A stretch of DNA of 64,000 nucleotides from JALHNI01 sp044226365 (lineage in GTDB: Bacteria > Acidobacteriota > Terriglobia > Bryobacterales > Bryobacteraceae), in assembly GCA_044226365.1 (NCBI GenBank), contig JBGAHE010000008.1, positions 33,370 to 97,369 of the forward strand, given 5' to 3'. Below, piece by piece: positions 23,895-32,471 of this stretch. Position 1 is the first letter of the stretch; each line of letters opens with the position of its first letter. The translations under genes were made by a program, and so were the position numbers. The notes under the pieces are model-generated. The model had not been told where the DNA came from. It saw only the letters and a program-made list of their open reading frames with translations, and made no database searches.

Positions 23895-26800
23895 ATGTAC
23901 GGTCTACGCCACTGGTTTGCCTTGTTGTTACTGCTCTGTTGTTCGGCCTCTGCCCAGCGTGTCAAATCGACCTTGAGCGGTGTCGTTACCGATAGCCAGT
24001 CCGCCGCCGTGCCCGGAGCCGAAGTCCGCCTGATCAACGAAGGCACCGGCGTCGTGGTGACCCTCAAGACCTCCGCCGACGGCGCCTACGGCTTCCCGTT
24101 CCTCGACACCGGCACCTACTCGGTCCAAGTGTCGAGTGTCGGCTTCAAGACGCTCTTGCGCACCGGCATCGCCATCTCCTCGAATGCCGACCAGCGGCTC
24201 GACCTCACCGTCGACGTCGGCGAGATCAGCCAGAAAGTGGAGGTCGCCGCCGAAACGCCGCAGGTGAACTCGGTGAATGCAACCGTGGGCACTTCCATCA
24301 AACACGACGAAATTGAGAACCTGCCGCTGCTCGAACGCAACGTCCTCCAACTCATCAACCTCATCCCGGGCTCGACGCTAGGTGGGACAGGCACCACCGA
24401 CTTCAACCCGTCGATCAACGGGACGCGCCCGCGCGGCAACAACTTCACCGTCGACGGCATCTCAATCAATCAGGAACACTCGGGCACCACTGGTGGCGCC
24501 GGCGTCTCTTACTCACCGCAGGTGGAAGCGGTGGGCGAACTGAACGTCCTCACCAGTAATTACTCGGCTGAGTATGGGCGCGCCATGGGCAGCGTCATCA
24601 GCTTGAGTTTGCTCTCCGGCACGAATAAGTTCCGCGGTTCCTTCTTTAACTTCATGCGGAACGACGTGCTGAATGCCCGCTCCTATTTCCTCGCCGCCAC
24701 CGCCCCCAAGCCCAAGCTCCGCAACAACCAATTGGGTGGCAGTTTGGGTGGCCGCATCATCCGCGACAAGCTCTTCTTCTTCGCCACCGGCGAACAGTTG
24801 CTGCAACACAGTTCCAACGTCAGCACCTTCAGCGTTCCCACGCGCGCCATGCTGCAGGGCGACTTCAGTTCCGACGCCAACACCATTTATGACCCCGCCA
24901 CCGTCGTCATCGGCGCCAATGGCGTCCTGCAGCGTCAGCCCTTCCCCGGCAACCGGATTCCCACCGCCCGTTTCGATCGCTCCGCCCTACCTCTCGCCGC
25001 CTTCTGGCCTCAGCCCGACGCCGGCAGCGCCGATGGCACCTTCACCAACGCTTCGGTGCCCGGCAAGAACGCTATCAAGGTCAATACCAAGGTGGATTAC
25101 TACCTGAGTGACCGCGACAATCTCTCCGTTCGCGTCTCCTACAACTATCAGGAAACCATCGGCGCCACCGCCGTACCGGGCCCCGGCAACAGCAACACGG
25201 GCGCCTTCGTCAGCACTAAGTCCCCTGGCTTCCAAACGAATCACACCCACACGTTCCGCCCGAATCTCATCAACGAACTCCGCGGCGGCTTCCAGCGCAC
25301 CACGGCGCTTCAGACCACCGTTCCCGAAGCCGTCGCCGACTGGCGGACGCAAGTCGGCCTACCGCAGCTTCACTCCGATCCCAAACTCCAGTACGGCTTC
25401 CCCAACCTCGTCGTCACCGGGCTGCCGACCCTCGGCGCCTCCTTCGATCGCTACGACTTCTTCTCTAACAGCCTCAATTTCAACGACACGCTCAGCTACA
25501 CGCGCGGTAAGCACTTCTTCAAGTTCGGTGGTGCGCTCAACCGCATTCAGACCCAGGACCGTTTGCCTGGCTATCCCGCCGGCCTCTATACCTTCTCCGG
25601 CACTTACACCAGTAACCCCGGCAACACCCGATCGGGCCGCGGCTTTGCCGACATGCTTCTCGGCTGGTCGAGTAACTCGCAGGCTGGCTTATTGGCGCGC
25701 GGTGGCAACGGCTACCGCATGATCAACTGGGAAATCGGCGCCTTCATCCAGGACGACTATCGTGTCAGCCGCAAACTTACTCTCAACATCGGCCTCCGCT
25801 GGGATTTGGCCACGCCGCTTCACACGCTCGACAACGTCCTGTTCAGCTATGACCCTTCCACCAACACGATGAAAGAGTCCGAGCCGCCGAATCCCGCCAA
25901 CCGCAAAGACTTCGGCCCGCGCTTCGGCTTTGCCTATCTCGCCAAGCCCACCTTCGTCATCCGTGGCGGCTACGGCATCTCCTTCTTCCCGCAATTTAAG
26001 GGGCTCGGGGGATTCTTCGCCGGCCCACCGATTTCGCAAACCAAGGCCTTCCCCAGCGTGAACCCCGCCGTAGCCGCGCTCACCTTCCGCGACACCTTCG
26101 GCGAGTTCGATGAGTCGGCCAGCAAGGTCTTCACGTTCACGCCCAATGACGCCGGCCCCATGTTCGGCAGCAATCCGTCCCCCTACATGCAAGCCTGGAA
26201 CCTGACGCTCGAAAAGCAGATCAAGAGCTATCTGTTCTCGCTCAGCTATGTCGGCAACAAAGGCACGCATCTGGAGAACATCATCCAGGCCAATCAACTC
26301 TCCGCCGACTTACTCGGGCCGGACTCTAAGTTCGGCGGCGTCCCCGCCCAGCGCCGGCGTCCGTTCCCCAATGCCGGCCGCATCCAGAAGATGCAGAACG
26401 ACCTGAATTCGCATTACCACTCGCTGCAAGCCAAGATCGAAAAGCGCTTCTCCCACGGACTCTCGCTGCTCACCGCCTTCACCTGGAGCAAAAGCATGGA
26501 GGTCAACCGCGCGTACGTGCAGGACCACACCTACCGCGAATCCAGCAAGAGTCAGTCGCTCTACAACGTTCCCAAGGTGTTCGTCCAAAGCGGCACCTAC
26601 GAACTTCCAGTAGGCAAGGGCAAATGGCTCCTGAACCGCGGCGGCGTAGTGAATAGCTTCGTCGGCGGCTGGCGACTTTCCGGCATCCTGACCCTCCGCG
26701 ACGGCTATCCCGTCAACGTCGTCTCCAGCATCAACAACTCCGGCTCGTTCAACCTGCGCTTGCTCCCCAACATCATCCGCAACCCGAACCTCTCTGCCGA

Positions 26801-27107
26801 CCAGCGGACGGTGCTTCGCTGGTATGACCCCGCGGCTTACACCATCCCGGATCCCTACACCTTCGGTAACGCCAGCAACTTCACCGTTCGCGGCCCTGGC
26901 ATGGTGAACCTCAGTCCCTCGCTCGCCAAGGTCTTCCGCTTCTGGGAAGGCAAGCGCCTCGAGTTCCGCGCCGAAGCCTACAACGTCTTCAACACCCCCG
27001 GGTTCGGACTTCCCGATGGCAACATCGGTGGCGCCAACGCGGGCCGCATCACCGGCCTTTCGAACCAGAACCGCGCCCTGCAATTCGCCCTGCGCCTCAT
27101 GTTCTAA
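23895..27107 (+). CDS. Oar-like TonB-dependent outer-membrane receptor
   Basis: A 1070-residue protein with a Sec signal (LLLLCCSASA), a good ribosome site (AGAAGGAG) and the layout of Acidobacteria/Myxococcus Oar proteins. Residues 25-115 form a carboxypeptidase-regulatory domain (LSGVVTDSQSAAVPGAEVRLINEGTG, YGFPFLDTGTYSVQVSSVGFKT). A plug domain follows (INGTRPRGNNFTVDGISIN, YSAEYGRAMGSVISL), then a long beta-barrel with a typical last strand ending in Phe (RALQFALRLMF). It would take a large ligand such as an oligosaccharide or peptide across the outer membrane with TonB energy. The exact ligand is unknown, but neighbours are exported SGNH, propeller and esterase proteins, so a glycan is likely. 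ExbBD/TonB genes are not in the window. Confidence 0.93.
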   Translation: MYGLRHWFALLLLLCCSASAQRVKSTLSGVVTDSQSAAVPGAEVRLINEGTGVVVTLKTSADGAYGFPFLDTGTYSVQVSSVGFKTLLRTGIAISSNADQRLDLTVDVGEISQKVEVAAETPQVNSVNATVGTSIKHDEIENLPLLERNVLQLINLIPGSTLGGTGTTDFNPSINGTRPRGNNFTVDGISINQEHSGTTGGAGVSYSPQVEAVGELNVLTSNYSAEYGRAMGSVISLSLLSGTNKFRGSFFNFMRNDVLNARSYFLAATAPKPKLRNNQLGGSLGGRIIRDKLFFFATGEQLLQHSSNVSTFSVPTRAMLQGDFSSDANTIYDPATVVIGANGVLQRQPFPGNRIPTARFDRSALPLAAFWPQPDAGSADGTFTNASVPGKNAIKVNTKVDYYLSDRDNLSVRVSYNYQETIGATAVPGPGNSNTGAFVSTKSPGFQTNHTHTFRPNLINELRGGFQRTTALQTTVPEAVADWRTQVGLPQLHSDPKLQYGFPNLVVTGLPTLGASFDRYDFFSNSLNFNDTLSYTRGKHFFKFGGALNRIQTQDRLPGYPAGLYTFSGTYTSNPGNTRSGRGFADMLLGWSSNSQAGLLARGGNGYRMINWEIGAFIQDDYRVSRKLTLNIGLRWDLATPLHTLDNVLFSYDPSTNTMKESEPPNPANRKDFGPRFGFAYLAKPTFVIRGGYGISFFPQFKGLGGFFAGPPISQTKAFPSVNPAVAALTFRDTFGEFDESASKVFTFTPNDAGPMFGSNPSPYMQAWNLTLEKQIKSYLFSLSYVGNKGTHLENIIQANQLSADLLGPDSKFGGVPAQRRRPFPNAGRIQKMQNDLNSHYHSLQAKIEKRFSHGLSLLTAFTWSKSMEVNRAYVQDHTYRESSKSQSLYNVPKVFVQSGTYELPVGKGKWLLNRGGVVNSFVGGWRLSGILTLRDGYPVNVVSSINNSGSFNLRLLPNIIRNPNLSADQRTVLRWYDPAAYTIPDPYTFGNASNFTVRGPGMVNLSPSLAKVFRFWEGKRLEFRAEAYNVFNTPGFGLPDGNIGGANAGRITGLSNQNRALQFALRLMF

Positions 27108-27117
27108 CCTTGCATCC

Positions 27118-27846
27118 ATGCACCGACGCCACTTTCTCGCGCTCGCCGCCCTGGCCCCAGCCGCCGTTGCCCAGGAGGCCGCTGAAGATCGGTTCGCCCC
27201 GCTCAAAGCTCTGCTCGCCGCCCCGGATCCGGCCGTGTGGCTCTTCACCGGCGACAGCATCACCCACGGCGCCGCGCACACCAATGGCTGGCGCAGCTAT
27301 CCGGAGCACTTCAACGAGCGCGTCAAGTTCGAGCTACGCCGTTACCGGGACGTCGTGATCAACACCGGCATCAGCGGGGACCGCATGCCGGGTCTGCTGA
27401 AGGATCTCGAGTGGCGGGTCCTCCGCTACCAGCCCACCGTGGTCTCGTTAATGATGGGCATGAACGACTGTGGACGCGGGCCCGCCGGCCTCGACGACTT
27501 TCGCACCAACCTGGGCTTCTTCCACGACGCCGTCAAGGCGAAAGGCTCGCACCTGTTGATGAACACGCCCAACGCCGTTCATATCCCCAATAGCGCCGCG
27601 CGCAAGCATCTGCCCCTCTATGTCGACGCGATCCGTGCCTTCGCCGAAGAACGGCGCCTGCCGCTCGTCGACCACTTCAAGTTCTGGACCGAAACCCGCA
27701 AAGGCCCCTTCGATCTCATCTACGTCCTGCGCGATGCCGCCGTTCACCCCAACAACTATGGGCACATCCTGCTCGCCAAACTGATTTTCCGCGAGTTGGG
27801 CATTGACGATCCCGCGAGCGCCACCTGCCGCCTCTGGGTGCCGTAA
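27118..27846 (+). CDS. Exported SGNH/GDSL hydrolase
   Basis: A 242-residue protein. The ATG at 27118 gives MHRRHFLALAALAPAAVAQ, an RR-type (Tat-like) signal. SGNH blocks: WLFTGDSITHG with the nucleophile Ser near residue 47, INTGISGDR with the oxyanion Gly near 85, MGMNDCG with Asn near 116 and a catalytic Asp/His in RDAAVHPNNYGH near 206-210. It is close to family members that deacylate polysaccharides or rhamnogalacturonan. It is 10 bases after the TonB receptor and 2 bases before the next esterase, clearly in the same operon. It is distinct in sequence from the SASA-type proteins at 9082 and 16140. Confidence 0.88.
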   Translation: MHRRHFLALAALAPAAVAQEAAEDRFAPLKALLAAPDPAVWLFTGDSITHGAAHTNGWRSYPEHFNERVKFELRRYRDVVINTGISGDRMPGLLKDLEWRVLRYQPTVVSLMMGMNDCGRGPAGLDDFRTNLGFFHDAVKAKGSHLLMNTPNAVHIPNSAARKHLPLYVDAIRAFAEERRLPLVDHFKFWTETRKGPFDLIYVLRDAAVHPNNYGHILLAKLIFRELGIDDPASATCRLWVP

Positions 27847-27848
27847 CC

Positions 27849-28745
27849 ATGCTCCTACTGTGCATCCTGGCCGTGCTCACGCAGGCCAAGCCAATTCCTT
27901 ATCAGCACACCCCTGACCACGCGAACCTGCGCTATGGTCCGCATGAGCGCCATGTCATCGACTTGTGGCTTGCCAAGTCCGATCGGCCCACGCCGCTGGT
28001 CATCTCCATCCACGGCGGTGGTTTCCGCGGCGGCGATAAGACAGCTCTCTACCCCCTGTTGCTCGAGTTGCTGCTCGAGCGCGGCATCTCTGTGGCCGCC
28101 ATCAACTATCGCCTCACCACGCAGGCCCCGTACCCGGCGCCGATGCTCGATGGCGCTCGTGCCGTCCAATATCTGCGGCATCACGCGCGGCAATGGAACC
28201 TGGACCCCGAACGCTTAGCCGCTACCGGTGGTTCCGCTGGCGCCGGGCTCGCCCTATGGCTCGGCTTCCATCGCGACCTTGCCCAGCCGTCCAGCGACGA
28301 CCCCCTTCTGCGCGAGTCCACGCGACTCACGGCCGTCGGAGTCTTCGGTGCGCAAACCACTTACGATCCCCGCGTCGTAGCGCCGCTCATCGGCGAACCG
28401 GCCATCCGCCACGGGCTCTTCGAACCGCTGGTGGGCTTGAAGAAAGGTGACCCGTACACTTCCGCCGCCTACGCGCTTTTCGAAGACGCTTCGCCCATCA
28501 ATCACCTCACCGCCGACGACCCGCCGGTCGCGCTCATCTACAACGAACCGGACCTCGACATTCCCCCCACCGCCAAAGACGGCACCGCCATCCATTCGCC
28601 GCGCTTCGGACAGTTGCTGAAGAAGCGCATGGACGCCCTCGGCGTCCCTTGCGACCTTCACGAACTCACCGTGCCCGCGGCACACGCCCAGGTTCAACAA
28701 CTCCTCGCCGACTTCTTCGCCGCTCGCTTGAAAGGAGCCCGCTAA
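27849..28745 (+). CDS. Exported alpha/beta hydrolase, HSL/BD-FAE-like esterase
   Basis: A 298-residue protein starting MLLLCILAVLTQA, a short Sec signal. The HSL-type oxyanion loop SIHGGGFRGG lies at residues 53-62 and the nucleophile Ser129 in ATGGSAGAGLAL. A C-terminal EPDLDIPP/AHAQ region supplies the candidate acid and His. Such enzymes remove acetyl or feruloyl groups from plant polysaccharides. The gene follows the SGNH hydrolase by two bases and overlaps the next start (TAATG). Together with the SGNH and propeller neighbours it suggests attack on esterified plant glycans, although the exact ester is not deducible. Confidence 0.86.
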   Translation: MLLLCILAVLTQAKPIPYQHTPDHANLRYGPHERHVIDLWLAKSDRPTPLVISIHGGGFRGGDKTALYPLLLELLLERGISVAAINYRLTTQAPYPAPMLDGARAVQYLRHHARQWNLDPERLAATGGSAGAGLALWLGFHRDLAQPSSDDPLLRESTRLTAVGVFGAQTTYDPRVVAPLIGEPAIRHGLFEPLVGLKKGDPYTSAAYALFEDASPINHLTADDPPVALIYNEPDLDIPPTAKDGTAIHSPRFGQLLKKRMDALGVPCDLHELTVPAAHAQVQQLLADFFAARLKGAR

Positions 28746-30337
28746 TGCGCCGACGGCAATTCCTCCAACTCGCCGCTGCCTTGCCCGCTGCGTCCGCCCA
28801 ACTTCAGTACGCCCCGCCGAAGCCCGGCCCGCCGCGGACGCTCTTCCTCTTCACGGACTGGTTCCACGTCAACAAGGGCGACCTGCGCCCCGTGCTCGAC
28901 GTCACGCGGCTCTCTGAAGACGGCATCAAGAAGAAGGAGTCCTTCGAGAAGGCCGGCCTGGTCTTCTACTCCGGCGCCCACGGCTTCCGCGGCCTCGATG
29001 TTCCCTATGGCGTGCGCATTACCCCGGAGATCGCCGAACGTTCGGCCCCGGTGCTCTCGGCCGACGCCCCCTGGGAAGCCGACTTCGGCTACCACTCCGT
29101 TATCCACGAAGAGGGCCGCTATAAGTGCTGGTATTACGCCCAATTGCAATCGCAGAAAACTGGCTTGGCGATCGCCGCCGGTCGGGCGATGGAAGTCACC
29201 GGCTCCGCCATGGCTTACGCCGAAAGCGAGGATGGCTTCCGTTGGAAGAAGCCCACGCTCAACCTTCTGCCGTACAACGGCTCCACGGCCAACAACCTGA
29301 TCACCACGCTAGGCAACACGGCCTGCGTCTTTCGTGACCCGCATGGCCCGCCCGAGGAGCGTTTCAAAGCCGTCCACTTCGATAAGTTACCCGCGGCGGA
29401 CATCCCAGCCGGCGCGCCGTCGCAACAACAGTACGGCCTCTATGGCATCTACTCGGCCGATGGCTTTCATTGGCAACGTAAGGACAAAGTGCTCGTCCGC
29501 CACTTCGCCGACACGCTCAACGTCGTCGCCTGGGATCCGCTGCTCGAAAAGTACGTCGGCTACTTCCGCGATCACATGAACGGCCGCAGCATCAGCCGCG
29601 CGGAGACCGGCGACTTCTGGGATTGGCCCGCCACCACTCCCCTGCTTTATTCCGGCCCCCAGGATTTCGCCTCGGACGACTTCTACACCAATGGTTACAC
29701 CACTTATCCTGGCGACCCCACGCTCCGCCTGCTCTTCCCGGCCATCTATCATCGCGACAGCGACTCGGTAGATGCCAAAGTCGCCATCAGCCGCGAGGGC
29801 CGCGCCTATCAATGGCTCTCCGACCAGCCGCTCATCCGCAACGGCAAAAGCGGCGACTGGGATCACGGCGGCATCTATCCGAGTCCGCAGCTCGTGCACC
29901 TACCCGACGGCCGGCTCGCGTTGCCTTACCGCGGTTACGCCACCACGCACAACGAGTTCTGGTTCTCGATCTTCTATCAGCAATACCAGCGTCCCGCCCA
30001 CATGGGCTGGGCCATCTGGCAGGACGGCCGCCTGGCGGGCATCGAAGCCGAGCATCGCGGCGAGTTCACCACGCAGAACGCGCCCGTCGCCGGCACACAC
30101 CTTCAGATCAACGCCCGCACTTCACGCGCTGGCAGCGTAGAAGCCGAGTTACGTCTACGTGGTAAGCCGATTGAAGGTTACACCTTCGCCGACTGCGTCC
30201 CTTTCCATGGCGACGAAGTCTGGACCGACTTCCATTGGAAAGGTAAGTCTGATCTCAGCGAGCTGCGTGGCAAGGCGATCAGCATCGCTTACCGTTTAAA
30301 TAGCGCCAAAATCTTCGCTTTCCGCTATCGCGGCTAA
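28745..30337 (+). CDS. Tat-exported GH32-like propeller protein (paralogue of 22212-23810)
   Basis: A 530-residue protein starting MRRRQFLQLAAALPAASA, a Tat-type signal. It matches the protein at 22212 along its length: FTDWFHVNKGDL, YKCWYYAQL, SAMAYAESEDGFRWKKP, NNLITTLGN, VFRDPHGPPEERFK, FADTLNVVAWDPLLEKYVGYFRDH and the tail EGYTFADCVPFHGDEVW. The pair flanks the TonB receptor and two esterases, so it probably arose by duplication within this locus. The fold is a GH32/GH43-type propeller plus a beta-sandwich. A glycosidase role is plausible but catalytic residues are not certain. The start overlaps the previous stop (TAATG). Confidence 0.8.
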   Translation: MRRRQFLQLAAALPAASAQLQYAPPKPGPPRTLFLFTDWFHVNKGDLRPVLDVTRLSEDGIKKKESFEKAGLVFYSGAHGFRGLDVPYGVRITPEIAERSAPVLSADAPWEADFGYHSVIHEEGRYKCWYYAQLQSQKTGLAIAAGRAMEVTGSAMAYAESEDGFRWKKPTLNLLPYNGSTANNLITTLGNTACVFRDPHGPPEERFKAVHFDKLPAADIPAGAPSQQQYGLYGIYSADGFHWQRKDKVLVRHFADTLNVVAWDPLLEKYVGYFRDHMNGRSISRAETGDFWDWPATTPLLYSGPQDFASDDFYTNGYTTYPGDPTLRLLFPAIYHRDSDSVDAKVAISREGRAYQWLSDQPLIRNGKSGDWDHGGIYPSPQLVHLPDGRLALPYRGYATTHNEFWFSIFYQQYQRPAHMGWAIWQDGRLAGIEAEHRGEFTTQNAPVAGTHLQINARTSRAGSVEAELRLRGKPIEGYTFADCVPFHGDEVWTDFHWKGKSDLSELRGKAISIAYRLNSAKIFAFRYRG

Positions 30338-30412
30338 CTTAGTCCTGTATGCCGGACGGTAAACCGATTCCGTAGGCTCCATCGCAAGCGTTGCCAGTTA
30401 CAATGACACCCG

Positions 30413-31129
30413 ATGAGCCTAGTTACCCGCCAACTGCTGCAGCAACTCCGCGAGTTCGATACCGCTTTACTCGCGAACACCATCGGCGCCATTGACGCGA
30501 CGCCCGTCGAGTGCTGGTACATGGGCGGTAGCATCCAATCGGTCACTCCGGAACTGGGACCCACCGTCGGTGTTGCTTACACCTGCGAACTCGATTCCAG
30601 TTCGCCGGGCGGCATGGCGCAGATCGATGACTACTGGCAACTAATCGAGCAGATGGAAGCCGACGATCGTCCTAGTGTCCTCATCGTCAAAACCATCGGC
30701 TCGCGTCCGGACCATGAGTGCGTCGCCGGCGACGGCATGGCGAAAACGCTTTACGCCGCGGGATGCTTGGGCCTGGTCACCGATGGTGGCGTGCGCGACC
30801 TTGCCGGACTGCGCACCGTCCCCTTCGCCACTTACTGCAAAGGCCGCACCATCCATCACGGGCCGCTGCGCTTCCGCGCGGCCAACCAGCCTATCGAAAT
30901 CGGCGGCATCGTTGTCCGCCACGGCGATGTCGTTCATGCCGACGGCGGCGGCGTCATCACCATCCCCGTGTCCTGTCTGGAGGATCTGCCCGCTCAGGCC
31001 ATGCGCATGCAGAGCTTCGAACGCGAAGCCCACCTGCTGCTGCGCCGCACGGACGTCCCTGCCGCGGTGAAGCGTCATCAGGTGCAGGCCATCCTCGCGA
31101 GCTACGGCTTTCAGCAGGTGGCGCGCTAG
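30413..31129 (+). CDS. RraA/HMG-CHA aldolase-family protein
   Basis: A 238-residue cytoplasmic protein of the RraA-like fold. Typical segments: LANTIGAIDAT near residue 20, DGMAKTLYAAGCLGLVTDGGVRDLAGL near 105-131 (the G-x-D-x-RD metal/pyruvate motif of HMG/CHA aldolases), and VRHGDVVHADGGGVITIPV near 180. The motif is kept, so an aldolase/decarboxylase activity on a dicarboxylic keto acid is more likely than ribonuclease inhibition. The start is near a TACAAT sequence (30399-30404), and it lies 75 bases after the propeller gene, so it may be part of that operon or have its own promoter. It converges on the XylR-like regulator with a 4-base overlap. Confidence 0.85.
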   Translation: MSLVTRQLLQQLREFDTALLANTIGAIDATPVECWYMGGSIQSVTPELGPTVGVAYTCELDSSSPGGMAQIDDYWQLIEQMEADDRPSVLIVKTIGSRPDHECVAGDGMAKTLYAAGCLGLVTDGGVRDLAGLRTVPFATYCKGRTIHHGPLRFRAANQPIEIGGIVVRHGDVVHADGGGVITIPVSCLEDLPAQAMRMQSFEREAHLLLRRTDVPAAVKRHQVQAILASYGFQQVAR

Positions 31130-32304
31130 GTCAAGCGCAGCTTACTGCGATAGGCCAGGGGCGTCATTCCCGTCCGCCGAGAGAAGAAGCGCGCCACATG
31201 CGCATCCACCTCAAAGCCGCACGCCGTCGCGATCTCGCGGATCGTCATGTTCGTATCGATCAGCAGGCGGCAGATGCGATCCACCCGGCAGCGATGGATC
31301 TCCTCCATCGGCGTGCGACCCAACTCCTGCAGAAACATGTTCTGAATCGCCCGCCGTGACAGACCCGCCACTGCCATCACATCGGAGACTCGCAAATTCC
31401 GATTGCTGTTCTCGCGAATGAACCGTAACGCGCGCAGCATTCGCGGATCGCGAATGGCCAGAATGTCAGTGGATTGCCGCCGCACCTCCTGCGTCGGATG
31501 CACCGTCACCACCCGCCGCTCCGGCGCCCTGCCCTTCATCAGCGCCGCGAGCAACGCCGCCGTCTCATAGCCGCCACGCTCGGTGGCTAGCGCGATGCTC
31601 GAGACCGGCGGGTTGGCACTCCGGCAGACCTGCTCGTCGTTATCCACCCCGAGAATCGCGATCTCATCCGGCACACGGATGCCCTGCAGCCGGCAGATCT
31701 CGGCCACAATCCGAGCCCGGTCGTCGTTGCAGGCCAACAGACCGACCGGCTTCCGCAGATCCAGTAGCCAACGCGCCAGCAGCTTCTGCTCCACGTACCA
31801 CGATTGCCCCAGATGTTCCGTCGACGAGCTGTAGATCTGGGCCTGCCATCCGGCCTCCTCCACCGCTTCTTGAAACCCCAAACCGCGATTGTCCGAAAAG
31901 TCGAGCCCTTCCAAGCCGCAATACGCAAAGTGCCGCAGCCCGAGCCCCAGCAAAGCCCGCGCGCCCGCGCGGCCAATCTCCTGATCCGCGCACACCACCT
32001 GCGCCTGCCGCCCACCCAGCGTCCGCGTGCCGATCGCCACCACGGTGGGAATCCCCAGCGACTTCACCTCCGCCGCGCGGCTCTGCACCACGATCATCCC
32101 GTCGGCATTCCAGTCCCGCATGTTGCGCAGGCGCTGCGCCGGCGATAACCGCTGCAGGTAGGGCGGCGCCTCTTCATAAAACGTCCACGGGCCGTGCGCA
32201 TGCGCATACTCGAAGATTCCCCGGCGCAGCCCGCGATCGAACTCGCGAGCCGAGGGGATCAACAAGATTACGCCTTTCGCTGGCTTCACGGCAGCGTCCA
32301 GCAT
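31126..32304 (-). CDS. XylR-type transcriptional activator (LacI-like sensor + AraC HTH)
   Basis: About 392 residues from the ATG at 32304 (an upstream GTG/ATG extension has no family counterpart). The N-terminal 270 residues form a periplasmic-binding-protein-like sensor (GVILLIPSAREFDRGLRRGIFEYAH, DGMIVVQSR, HFAYCGLEG, AILGVDND, PVSSIALATERGGYE). The C-terminal 110 residues are an AraC HTH (LRVSDVMAVAGLSRRAIQNMFLQELGRTP, IREIATACGFEVDAHVARFFSRRTGMTPLAYRSKLR). This is the architecture of E. coli XylR, which senses xylose. Here the ligand is unknown. The gene is divergent from an aldo/keto reductase and TonB receptor, and a 21-base-spaced direct repeat in the gap (32317-32346) is a likely target. 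Confidence 0.92.
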   Translation of the reverse strand: MLDAAVKPAKGVILLIPSAREFDRGLRRGIFEYAHAHGPWTFYEEAPPYLQRLSPAQRLRNMRDWNADGMIVVQSRAAEVKSLGIPTVVAIGTRTLGGRQAQVVCADQEIGRAGARALLGLGLRHFAYCGLEGLDFSDNRGLGFQEAVEEAGWQAQIYSSSTEHLGQSWYVEQKLLARWLLDLRKPVGLLACNDDRARIVAEICRLQGIRVPDEIAILGVDNDEQVCRSANPPVSSIALATERGGYETAALLAALMKGRAPERRVVTVHPTQEVRRQSTDILAIRDPRMLRALRFIRENSNRNLRVSDVMAVAGLSRRAIQNMFLQELGRTPMEEIHRCRVDRICRLLIDTNMTIREIATACGFEVDAHVARFFSRRTGMTPLAYRSKLRLT

Positions 32305-32316
32305 AGCAAGCCACTG

Positions 32317-32346
32317 CCGATTCTGGTGAAAAGTATACCGATTCTG
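32317..32346. promoter_or_regulatory. Direct repeat with 21-bp period, candidate XylR/AraC operator
   Basis: CCGATTCTG occurs at 32317-32325 and again at 32338-32346, exactly 21 bases apart start to start. AraC-type regulators commonly bind direct repeats spaced by two helical turns. The repeat sits just upstream of a likely -35 element (32350), the position expected for an activator of the plus-strand operon, and between the regulator and the reductase. The match of period, location and regulator type is good, although no binding data exist. Confidence 0.65.
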
Positions 32347-32349
32347 TCC

Positions 32350-32378
32350 TTGTCGAGCCTGGCTCTGGATGGAATAAT
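32350..32378 (+). promoter_or_regulatory. Possible sigma70 promoter of the reductase-receptor operon
   Basis: TTGTCG (32350-32355) and AATAAT (32373-32378) are separated by exactly 17 bases. The -10 matches consensus in five of six positions; the -35 is weak, as expected for a promoter that depends on an activator. The CCGATTCTG direct repeat lies immediately upstream. The start codon is about 94 bases downstream of the -10 element. Confidence 0.5.
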
Positions 32379-32471
32379 CACAGGCGCGGCTGAGTGGATG
32401 CAACGTCCGCGCCCCACGCCTTCAATGCTTTCAGTGGCCTCGATCCCCTGGAATTGGATAAACGCCTAACC

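Noticed and set aside
30399..30404. TACAAT as a -10 box of the RraA gene
   Set aside because: No acceptable -35 element lies 16-18 bases upstream, so I did not call a promoter.
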